From the NCBI GenBank assembly GCA_964630905.1, contig CAZVWR010000094.1:1-5088 (forward strand): a stretch of DNA of 5,088 nt, in the 5' to 3' direction. Below, in pieces: positions 1-5,088 of this stretch. Source of the stretch: JAGOEX01 sp964630905. GTDB taxonomy: Bacteria > UBP6 > UBA1177. Position 1 is the first letter of the stretch. Each line of letters opens with the position of its first letter. The position numbers and the translations under genes are program-made. The notes beneath the pieces were generated by a model, which searched no databases, was not told where the DNA came from, and was given only the letters and a program-made list of their open reading frames with translations.

Positions 1-53
1 GAAGGTTTGGAGAATGTGCTTAACTTACTGTCCGGAAAAACCGGAGGGGATCA
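1..53 (-). mobile_element. Probable terminus of an IS3-family insertion sequence (partial)
   Basis: On the minus strand, reading leftward from base 53, the sequence opens TGATCCCCTCCGG, then TTTTTCCGGACAG. A terminal TG, a run of C and a GTTTTT..CGGACA block are what I remember of IS3-family (IS51/IS150-like) ends; this is recall, not a search. The 5-bp inverted repeat tccgg/ccgga at 31-45, separated by five A, lies inside it. The coding sense of the neighbouring nuclease gene is lost exactly here, which supports an insertion boundary at 53, or at 55 if the end is TGTGATC. No transposase reading frame is inside the window, so the element's orientation and identity are open. A window edge falling inside such a repeat would also fit an assembly break. 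Confidence 0.45.
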
Positions 54-205
54 CATAACAAATCAATTTCAGCGTTATCAATTCGTACACGATTTTTAAC
101 GGTATAATTTTGAGTTTCCAAAAATTCTTTGGTAAATATTTCAAGTATTTCACCTTTTTCAGTTAAACTCAAAGAGATTGTTGTCGCAACTTCAATTTTT
201 TTCAT
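20..205 (-). pseudogene. N-terminal fragment of a restriction-endonuclease-like protein, interrupted by a probable IS
   Basis: The frame encodes 61 residues and starts at an ATG (203-205) preceded by GAAGGT at a 5-base spacing, a good SD. Residues 1 to about 51 look like the start of a PD-(D/E)XK restriction-endonuclease-like domain. A helix bears E22 and E27 with a LE pair (residues 29-30), followed by a NYTV strand and then RIDNAEIDLLC (41-51). In that family the AEID aspartate (D48 here) is usually the first metal ligand, and a (V/E)-x-K motif follows some 15-25 residues later. Here that second half is missing: after C51 the frame reads DPLRFFRTVS and stops at TAA, and those codons lie in IS-like sequence. 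The gene is therefore most likely dead, with its remainder beyond the element. The intact protein was probably a DNA-cleaving defence or repair protein. The family call rests on a short stretch, so it is moderate. Confidence 0.5.
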
Positions 206-261
206 TTATTACCTTCAATTTATTTCTCAACACTAATAATGAAAACAATCTAAAAAAACAT

Positions 262-289
262 ATTCTACAAAACGGAATGGTTTAATCAA
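262..289 (-). promoter_or_regulatory. Possible sigma70-type promoter upstream of the nuclease fragment
   Basis: On the minus strand TTGATT (284-289) is followed by 16 bases and TAGAAT (262-267), matching 4/6 and 5/6 of the -35 and -10 consensus. Transcription would begin near 255, giving a leader of about 50 bases before the nuclease ATG. The gap is very A+T rich, so chance matches are likely. I saw no convincing GC-rich terminator hairpin after the flavodoxin stop, so readthrough from upstream is also possible. Confidence 0.3.
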
Positions 290-327
290 GGAATAATTTG
301 TCAGAAAGATTGAAAATATTCGGCTTT

Positions 328-816
328 TTATTTCTCCCCAATCCCTTCGCACCACTTGTCGATTTCAGCATGGTTGACGAGGTCAAGGGGGAGGTCTCTG
401 CCGATGCCGAAGAGAAGATTGGCGAATGCGGGCATTTTTTTGTCGATCCTTCCGGCAAAGACAATTGAGTTTTTGGGATTGATGAGCTTTTCAATTTTTG
501 CGATGCTTTTATTTATGAATGAACGCCACAGACTTCTGCCGTCGTAATAGATGTATGCGACTGTGAAAAGTCCTGCTATTTTGCCATCAAGAGCGGTTTT
601 GTTTTCCTCAATAAATTTAACAAATTCGGGCACATGCTTCATTCCGTTTATGGGCGCTCCGAGGATGACACTTGAATAATTTTCTATATTTTTGATCTTT
701 TCGAGTTCCAGAACATCGCTTTCAACACCTTTTTTCGCAAGGTTTGTGCCTATTCTTTCTGCGATCTCCTTTGTTGAACCGGTCTTTGAAAAATAACCGA
801 CAAGAACTTTTTTCAT
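328..816 (-). CDS. Flavodoxin-domain protein (HemG/flavodoxin_5-like), 162 aa
   Basis: This is a small FMN-binding electron-transfer protein, probably cytoplasmic. The N-terminus MKKVLVGYFSKTGSTKEIAERI is a textbook flavodoxin start: a beta strand, then the phosphate-binding loop S10-K-T-G-S-T15, then a helix. A second strand, VILGAPINGMKHVPEF (50-65), is the next FMN-side loop, and the helix VPEFVKFIEENK follows. The length and the layout (I-x-G-A-x-I, late helix ending DKWCEGIGE) resemble the HemG-like flavodoxins, but the TDW tail signature of HemG is not seen, so protoporphyrinogen oxidase activity should not be assumed. I chose the ATG at 814-816 because GGAGG (822-826) sits 5 bases upstream. 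An in-frame ATG at 826-828 overlaps the preceding stop and has no SD. The gene directly follows the nucleotidyltransferase, so it is probably co-transcribed. It could serve as an electron acceptor for the oxidoreductase upstream, but nothing in the sequence proves that. Confidence 0.88.
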   Translation of the reverse strand: MKKVLVGYFSKTGSTKEIAERIGTNLAKKGVESDVLELEKIKNIENYSSVILGAPINGMKHVPEFVKFIEENKTALDGKIAGLFTVAYIYYDGRSLWRSFINKSIAKIEKLINPKNSIVFAGRIDKKMPAFANLLFGIGRDLPLDLVNHAEIDKWCEGIGEK

Positions 817-827
817 TATTTCCTCCA

Positions 828-1529
828 TTAACTGGGTTTTCTGTTTTCAATTATGTGATCTATATTTTCCATGATCTCTGCAATTCTTTCCTCTTGGCTG
901 CCGTATGGAAGTGCATACAAAACAGCTTCTTTGAATACGGTCATGTTTTTTAAACTGCTGAATTCTTTTGATAAATATTCCCTTATTTCTTTATCTGAGA
1001 CGCTGAACAACTCTTTGATCTTACTGCAATTATCAAACAGATAAATAATATCTTCAAAGTCATGGCTGAATCTCAGGTCCGGAAGTCCGCGGTCTTTTAC
1101 GGCTTCCATTTTTGCCGACATATAGATCATCAGAGGAAAAACAAATATTTCGATTCCGTTACCAAGCGATCTCTTTTCTCTTTTATTAAAACCTGATTCA
1201 TACCACATATTTCCAAATCCCAGAACAGAGCTGATCAGCGGCATTACATCAACTTTAATGCCGTTATATATCCATCGGCAAATTGGTGCTCCTTCAGAAA
1301 CATCATTCTTAAATCCAAGCTGTCTCAAAGACTCCTCAAATTTATTAAATTCTATTCTTGAAACTATTTTCACCACAACATCAACATCTTCTGTGGCTCT
1401 GATTTCTTCAGGAACTGCTAAATCTGCATAAAGCTCTGTAACAGCTCCGCCGATAAAAACAATATCTTTGACAAGATCACCAAATCCTTTTGCAATAATT
1501 TCTATCTTAAAAATATTACTGCCCGCCAT
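828..1529 (-). CDS. AbiEii-like nucleotidyltransferase, putative toxin (233 aa)
   Basis: This looks like a DNA polymerase beta-fold nucleotidyltransferase of the AbiEii/AbiGii type, the toxin class of type IV-like AbiE systems, whose characterised relatives (MenT) transfer nucleotides to tRNA. Visible motifs are the IGGAVTELY loop (G27-G28), TEDVDVVV with the metal-binding pair D48 and D50, and a third acidic strand IKVDVMP with D94. A basic/helical segment follows, MSAKMEAVKDRG (K140, R148), and then SHDFEDIIYLFD (D157, D160), matching the K...R...D..DL pattern typical of the family's C-terminal half. All catalytic positions appear intact. The start ATG lies inside the end of the upstream regulator gene (14-bp overlap). 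It has only a weak AAAGG about 10 bases upstream, which suggests translational coupling. The region is A+T rich compared with the oxidoreductase gene. A role other than toxin, such as antibiotic or tRNA modification, cannot be excluded. Confidence 0.75.
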   Translation of the reverse strand: MAGSNIFKIEIIAKGFGDLVKDIVFIGGAVTELYADLAVPEEIRATEDVDVVVKIVSRIEFNKFEESLRQLGFKNDVSEGAPICRWIYNGIKVDVMPLISSVLGFGNMWYESGFNKREKRSLGNGIEIFVFPLMIYMSAKMEAVKDRGLPDLRFSHDFEDIIYLFDNCSKIKELFSVSDKEIREYLSKEFSSLKNMTVFKEAVLYALPYGSQEERIAEIMENIDHIIENRKPS

Positions 1530-2046
1530 TTTTCAGCAACCTTTCACTTAATATTTCTCTTGCCAGATTTACTTCTCTTGACCTTCCTATCCTCAAAGCA
1601 TCAACAAGACAGAGCAGTTCATAATATTCAGAAAATTCACCTGCAATTGCCGGAATAGTTTTGTAAAGAGGTTCAATCGACATGCCTCTGACAGTGCCTT
1701 TTGAATAACTCCAGACAAATTTATCTTCCCCTGAAGTAATTAATCTATTGAGCGGCGGTCCTGAATGTGATGTAGGAATTCCGCGGACATTTGAGCCGGG
1801 AACAACAGGAAATACGAATCTCAGTCCGTAAACTAAAAATTCATAAAGCCCATTTCTAAAAACGGTTTTGCTTTTTGCATCAATAAGTTTTGCAATATTG
1901 CTTCTGTTTACTGATTCAGACACCTCTGATTGACTTATTTTTAAAGAATCTGCTATTTCTGAGATTTTATATTTTCCGTCAGAATATTGACAGATGAAAA
2001 GAAGAATTGCTATATCCTGCGGTTTTATTCCATTGTGAGCTTTCAT
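1516..2046 (-). CDS. Winged-helix regulator, putative antitoxin/autorepressor (176 aa)
   Basis: This is a probable DNA-binding protein. Residues 12-50 form a winged-helix region: helix AILLFICQYSDG, then YKISEIADSLKISQSEVSESVNRS as the turn and recognition helix (MarR/ArsR-like). The middle carries a conserved-looking block, EFLVYGLRFVFPVVPGSNVRGIPTSHSGPPL (69-99), that I associate with HTH proteins encoded just upstream of AbiEii-type nucleotidyltransferases. The C-terminal half is mostly helical (EYYELLCLVDALR, REVNLAREILSERLL). I start it at the ATG at 2044-2046 because GGGGGAG (2054-2060) lies 7 bases upstream. The ATG at 2074-2076 would add MSAFFWGSIF, has no SD and would have its codons run through that SD. 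It overlaps the nucleotidyltransferase by 14 bp. The inverted repeat at its 5' end suggests autoregulation. Family membership is my recognition, not a search result. Confidence 0.72.
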   Translation of the reverse strand: MKAHNGIKPQDIAILLFICQYSDGKYKISEIADSLKISQSEVSESVNRSNIAKLIDAKSKTVFRNGLYEFLVYGLRFVFPVVPGSNVRGIPTSHSGPPLNRLITSGEDKFVWSYSKGTVRGMSIEPLYKTIPAIAGEFSEYYELLCLVDALRIGRSREVNLAREILSERLLKNGGQ

Positions 2047-2053
2047 AAAAATA

Positions 2054-2060
2054 CTCCCCC
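2054..2060 (-). promoter_or_regulatory. Strong Shine-Dalgarno site that decides the regulator start
   Basis: The minus strand reads GGGGGAG followed by 7 bases and ATG (2044-2046). It lies downstream of the alternative ATG at 2074-2076, so the shorter 176-residue protein is the better model. An A8 run on the plus strand (2061-2068) directly abuts it. Confidence 0.65.
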
Positions 2061-2079
2061 AAAAAAAAGCAGACATCTC

Positions 2080-2098
2080 ATATCGCGATTTGCGATAT
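2080..2098. promoter_or_regulatory. Perfect inverted repeat, probable operator
   Basis: The plus strand reads atatcgc, five bases (gattt), then gcgatat: two perfect 7-bp arms. It starts within a base or two of the transcription start predicted from the -10 box at 2104-2109, so a bound dimer would block initiation. The obvious candidate binder is the winged-helix protein encoded immediately downstream. In RNA the same bases could form a 7-bp stem with a 5-base loop at the very 5' end of the message, which could stabilise it. The DNA operator reading fits the position better. Confidence 0.65.
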
Positions 2099-2103
2099 AA
2101 TTA

Positions 2104-2132
2104 ATAATACTTAATATTTTCAGATATTTCAA
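2104..2132 (-). promoter_or_regulatory. Sigma70-type promoter of the regulator/nucleotidyltransferase cassette
   Basis: On the minus strand TTGAAA (2127-2132) and TATTAT (2104-2109) are separated by exactly 17 bases, each close to consensus. The start would fall near 2097, at the edge of the inverted repeat, leaving a leader of about 50 bases. The -35 box lies only 9 bases past the stop of the oxidoreductase gene. No strong hairpin terminator separates them, so some readthrough is possible. Confidence 0.6.
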
Positions 2133-2141
2133 GAAAAAAGT

Positions 2142-4655
2142 TTACCTTGAATTTCTTCCCGCTTCAAAAGATATCTGGTTGGCTGACTTTATTTCATCTT
2201 TGGGTGAAAGTTTCATCAATGCGGACATCCATATTTCAAGCGGTATTTTGTTAAGCGGTTCGATGGTGGAAAGGAGTCCGAGCACTGCGACATTTGCGGT
2301 TTTGCCAAGCTTGTCTCCAAGTTTTGAAACAGTTTCGAGTGCATCAAATTCTATAACTTTATAATTTGACAGCGCTTTTTTAATGTCATCAAATTTGGGA
2401 TAATCTTCTTTCTTTGCTGTCGGAGGAACTGCTTCAAACCTGTTGAGAACGATCGTGCCGCCCGGTTTGAGAAGTTCAAGGAACCCTTCTCTGAGCACTT
2501 CTGAAGTTTCCATGACAACAAGAATATCAGTGCTTCCCGGAGAAAGTATCGGCGAATATGCGTTTCCGCAGGCAAAAGTCGAAATAACGCTTCCGCCAAG
2601 CTGAGCCATTCCGTGAGTGTCACCTTTTACAATTCTCGCCTCGCTGTATGGAGTACGGAGAGCGACTTCACTTAAAACCTTGCCGAAAAAGAGGTTTCCC
2701 TGCCCCCCTATTCCTCTGATCGCGATCCTCAATGATTCGGGAAGATCTTCCTTTTTAACTGTCGCTGATGCAAAAACCTTGGGTGCCGGAAGTTCGATCT
2801 TTTCAGACACTTTCTTCTTTCCCTCATCTATTTTGACTATCGCTCCGAACGGGCATCTCTGCATGCAGACCTGTGTGTTTCCTGCACAGTTGATACAAAG
2901 ATTCGTGAATTCAGGATAACCGTCCACACCGAATTTTATCCCCGGACAGATGTTGCATCTTCCGCATTTTTTACATTTTTCTCTGTCATATTCAATAGTT
3001 CTCTTTTTGAGTTTCGGGTCAACTATCTGCTGACATGCCCCTTCAAGAACAAGATTTGTGAACTGACCTTTGTCAGCTTCATCAAGTGCTTCAGTAAGTG
3101 CTTTTTCAACACCTTTGAGATCATAGGCATTCACTGCAACAACATTGCACTCTTCAGCCGCAATTGCTTTTTTGAGGTTGAACTTATTTGGAACGCCTGC
3201 AAGGTTCATCTCACTTGTCGGAGCAGGCTGACCTCCTGTCATTGCGGTTATTCTGTTATCAAGGACGACTTGAACTCCGGGGACATTCCTGAAAACACCG
3301 TTTCGAGTCGCATCAAGACCGCTGTGACACTCACAACTATCCCCGATTACACTCACAACTTTTGAAACCATTTCAGGTCTGCTCATACAGAAACCCTGCC
3401 TCATCGCATCACTTCCGCCCATGCAGAGAATTGTGTCGATACCCTTGTTGAAATAAAGGAGCGTCGAACAGCCAATCTCACCGAACCCTGCATACAACTT
3501 CCCTTTTTTCCTAAGGTTTTCAGCCGCAAGACCATAAGCTTTATAAGGACATCCGGGACATATGGACGGTGGTCGATTAAGCGGTTTCACATCAATTTTC
3601 AAAGGAGTCATATCGTATTTAACATCGATGTGATCTTTAAGGAAGTTAATGACTTCAAAAGGAGTCCAGTCTGTAATTACCGAATTTTTCTCCTTGCCGA
3701 TAACCTTAATCCCTTCCACCGCTATTTTTTCCTGTAGAAAGGTGTCTCCATCTTCAAAAACAAAAAGAGCCCCTTTAATTTTTGATGCAAAATCTCTTAT
3801 TCTGTTCACCGGAACAGGATTTGCGATCGACATCGAAAGAATGGAAGGATCTGCTTTAATCGTAACAAATGCCTCTTTTACAATTATTTCGCTTTCTCCG
3901 ACAACAATTACTCCCCAGTCATCATTCCCAATATGTTCGCTCACAAATTCTTTGCTTTTCTCAGCATATTCAAGCAGTTGAGGAATCCTTACCTTGTTGA
4001 CTTCGTTATAGTTCCTTCTTGCAATACCCGGCATTAGCATCCACTCATGAAGATTTTGAGGAAGCGGTCTCGGCTCTATCTTTCTTGGCTCTCTTGTTGT
4101 CACAAGCCCTTCACTGTGAGCCAGTATTCCGCTTGCAAGAACACAAACCTGAGTTCTGAACTTCCTTGAAATGTCCGCCGCCAGAAACGCAATATCATAC
4201 ATTTCCTGATGATCTCTCGGTTCAAGAACAGGAATTCTTGCCGCAGAAAGAAAATATCTTGCATCGATCACATGCTGGGTTGAAGAAGGAACATAATCAG
4301 TAGCCGCGTAAACGACAAATGCCCCCGCCTGACCGGTGTAAAAAGCGGAAGTGGTAATTGTGTCGCCTGCCTGAAAAAGACCGGGAATCTTCATTGTGAC
4401 AAGAGCATCCATCCCTGCAACGCTGTGACCGATCGTTACAGCGGTCGCCACAGCTTCATTAACGCTCCATCCGACAGTCATTCTGTCAGACACATATTTC
4501 AGGTTCTTATCAATAACTTCCGTGCTCGGAGTTCCCGGATAGCCGTCAGCGGCATGAAAGCCTGCATGAACGACACCCAGAGCAAAAGCAGTGTTCCCCT
4601 GAACAATGAACCGGCTCCCTGCCGGCGAATCAACAAGCTTTTTAAATTCGGACAA
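2142..4655 (-). CDS. Fused indolepyruvate:ferredoxin oxidoreductase-like protein (IorA-IorB fusion, 837 aa)
   Basis: This is a TPP-dependent 2-oxoacid:ferredoxin oxidoreductase: 2-oxoacid + CoA + oxidised ferredoxin gives acyl-CoA, CO2 and reduced ferredoxin, in the cytoplasm of anaerobes. Domains in order: pyrimidine-binding domain (about 15-185; GYPGTPSTEV 38-47, E67 in SVNEAVA); a middle domain (about 245-340); the CPGCP motif (366-370); the TPP-binding domain with G438-D439-S440 and N467 (LDNRITAMTGGQ); a ferredoxin-like domain with cysteines 561/564/567/570 and 587/590/597/601; and an IorB/gamma domain (641-837; IRGIGGQG, KGDTHGMAQLGGSV). IorA (about 600 aa) and IorB (about 200 aa) are usually separate genes; here one frame carries both without a break. 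The start is TTG (4653-4655) with AAGGAG (4662-4667) 6 bases upstream; no ATG lies nearby. It follows the lyase gene by 18 bp, so they are one operon. The substrate is uncertain: aryl-pyruvate by family, but a neighbouring tryptophanase also makes pyruvate available. Confidence 0.92.
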   Translation of the reverse strand: MSEFKKLVDSPAGSRFIVQGNTAFALGVVHAGFHAADGYPGTPSTEVIDKNLKYVSDRMTVGWSVNEAVATAVTIGHSVAGMDALVTMKIPGLFQAGDTITTSAFYTGQAGAFVVYAATDYVPSSTQHVIDARYFLSAARIPVLEPRDHQEMYDIAFLAADISRKFRTQVCVLASGILAHSEGLVTTREPRKIEPRPLPQNLHEWMLMPGIARRNYNEVNKVRIPQLLEYAEKSKEFVSEHIGNDDWGVIVVGESEIIVKEAFVTIKADPSILSMSIANPVPVNRIRDFASKIKGALFVFEDGDTFLQEKIAVEGIKVIGKEKNSVITDWTPFEVINFLKDHIDVKYDMTPLKIDVKPLNRPPSICPGCPYKAYGLAAENLRKKGKLYAGFGEIGCSTLLYFNKGIDTILCMGGSDAMRQGFCMSRPEMVSKVVSVIGDSCECHSGLDATRNGVFRNVPGVQVVLDNRITAMTGGQPAPTSEMNLAGVPNKFNLKKAIAAEECNVVAVNAYDLKGVEKALTEALDEADKGQFTNLVLEGACQQIVDPKLKKRTIEYDREKCKKCGRCNICPGIKFGVDGYPEFTNLCINCAGNTQVCMQRCPFGAIVKIDEGKKKVSEKIELPAPKVFASATVKKEDLPESLRIAIRGIGGQGNLFFGKVLSEVALRTPYSEARIVKGDTHGMAQLGGSVISTFACGNAYSPILSPGSTDILVVMETSEVLREGFLELLKPGGTIVLNRFEAVPPTAKKEDYPKFDDIKKALSNYKVIEFDALETVSKLGDKLGKTANVAVLGLLSTIEPLNKIPLEIWMSALMKLSPKDEIKSANQISFEAGRNSR

Positions 4656-4661
4656 TTTTCT

Positions 4662-4667
4662 CTCCTT
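4662..4667 (-). promoter_or_regulatory. Shine-Dalgarno site supporting a TTG start
   Basis: AAGGAG on the minus strand, 6 bases before the TTG at 4653-4655, sits in the 18-bp gap between the lyase stop and the oxidoreductase. It makes TTG the credible start, since the first in-frame ATG would be near residue 59 and would remove the essential pyrimidine-binding segment. Confidence 0.7.
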
Positions 4668-4673
4668 TTTGAA

Positions 4674-5088
4674 TTATGCTCTTTCAAGCTCAACTGTAAA
4701 ATGTCTCATTATAGGAGCTTCTTTAATAATTTTCAGACCTGTTTTTATTTCATTTCTTCTGTCATAAACATTTTTAAGTGCCGCGGCGACATATGCCATG
4801 TGGTTATCTGTATAAAGTCGTCTTCCTACTGCAAGTCTCAAAAGTTCAAGATTCGGATATCTGTTCTCTCTCGTATCCGGATCTCTGTCAGCAAGAAGAG
4901 TTCCGATCTCAACACCCCTCACACCCCCTTCGATATAAAGTTCAACACCCAATGTCTGAGCAATGAACTGCTCTTTAGGAATATGGGAAAGGAATCTCTT
5001 TGCATCAACAAAAATTGCATGACCGCCGAAAGGTTCCTGAACAGGCACACCGTAATCTTTGAGCAATTTTCCAAGATACTCCGATCAG
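4674..5088 (-). CDS. tnaA: Tryptophanase (tryptophan indole-lyase), C-terminal part, cut by window edge
   Basis: This is a PLP-dependent beta-eliminating lyase: tryptophan gives indole, pyruvate and ammonia. The visible 130 or so C-terminal residues match the family from EPFGGHAIFVDA through the carboxylate-binding Arg in LLRLAV to the RHFTVEL tail. Two positions separate tryptophanases from tyrosine phenol-lyases. The residue after Glu in GVRGVEIG is Ile (Arg381 in tyrosine phenol-lyase), and the tail has His in MRHFT (His463 of E. coli TnaA; Phe448 in tyrosine phenol-lyase). Both favour tryptophanase. The N-terminal two-thirds, including the PLP lysine, lie outside the window. Reading upstream, SEYLGKL fits the family, but a TGA sits in frame at 5085-5087, only 7 codons before the Leu (TTG) codon at 5064-5066. 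That TTG is internal, not a start. Removing one G near 5082-5083 would read LIEYLG, so a frameshift is possible. The oxidoreductase gene follows after 18 bp. Confidence 0.82.

Noticed and set aside
31..45. tccgg-aaaaa-ccgga hairpin as a transcription terminator
   Set aside because: The stem is only 5 bp, it is followed by purines and not a T run on either strand, and it is better explained as part of the IS-like end.
206..327. Possible small RNA or riboswitch in the A+T-rich gap after the flavodoxin
   Set aside because: I found no stable stem set or conserved motif, only a possible promoter.
814..828. Upstream flavodoxin start at 826-828 (four extra residues, MEEI)
   Set aside because: It overlaps the preceding stop by one base, lacks an SD, and would encode the GGAGG site that clearly serves the ATG at 814-816.
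744..953. Plus-strand frame of 69 codons across the flavodoxin/nucleotidyltransferase junction
   Set aside because: It is antisense to two well-supported genes, has no SD, and its protein looks like translated noncoding strand.
2044..2076. Longer regulator starting at 2074-2076, through the plus-strand A8/C5 runs, possibly phase-variable
   Set aside because: The extra residues (MSAFFWGSIF) do not look like the domain start, and the GGGGGAG within them is a well-spaced SD for the shorter form.
2617..2919. 100-codon plus-strand open frame opposite the ferredoxin/IorB part of the oxidoreductase
   Set aside because: It is antisense to a strongly recognisable gene, its protein has no domain-like pattern, and the other plus-strand frames here (for example 3649-3981) are equally shadow-like.

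Overview
All recognisable genes in this window lie on the minus strand and read from the right edge to the left. The Shine-Dalgarno sites are clear and one start is TTG, so this is an SD-using bacterium. A ferredoxin-linked 2-oxoacid oxidoreductase, a tryptophanase-type lyase and a flavodoxin point to an anaerobic, amino-acid-fermenting lifestyle. The phylum cannot be fixed from the sequence. All six visible genes, including the one that ends in foreign sequence, stop with TAA.

Right half (about 2142-5088): a catabolic pair. The 3' part of a tryptophanase-type beta-eliminating lyase (4674 to the window edge) is followed after 18 bp by a single 837-residue protein. It fuses an indolepyruvate:ferredoxin oxidoreductase alpha-like (IorA) subunit, including a TPP site and a cysteine-rich ferredoxin domain, to an IorB-like gamma domain. 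Tryptophanase would release indole, ammonia and pyruvate. The oxidoreductase would oxidise a 2-oxoacid (aryl-pyruvate, or possibly the released pyruvate) to an acyl-CoA with reduced ferredoxin. The lyase frame hits an in-frame TGA at the extreme right edge, where homology suggests the protein should continue.

Middle (828-2132): an accessory cassette, visibly richer in A+T. A well-formed promoter lies just past the oxidoreductase stop, and a perfect 7-bp inverted repeat lies at the predicted transcription start. Next come a winged-helix regulator and an AbiEii-like nucleotidyltransferase whose coding regions overlap by 14 bp. The layout resembles an antitoxin/toxin pair of the nucleotidyltransferase (type IV-like, AbiE-type) class. 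A small flavodoxin gene follows directly, with its own strong SD next to the nucleotidyltransferase stop.

Left end (1-327): after a 122-bp A+T-rich gap with a possible promoter comes the N-terminal part of a restriction-endonuclease-like protein. Its frame breaks right after the AEID motif and runs into sequence resembling an IS3-family insertion sequence end at about 1-53. The most interesting parts are the regulated HTH/nucleotidyltransferase pair, the interrupted nuclease, and the fused oxidoreductase next to a tryptophanase.
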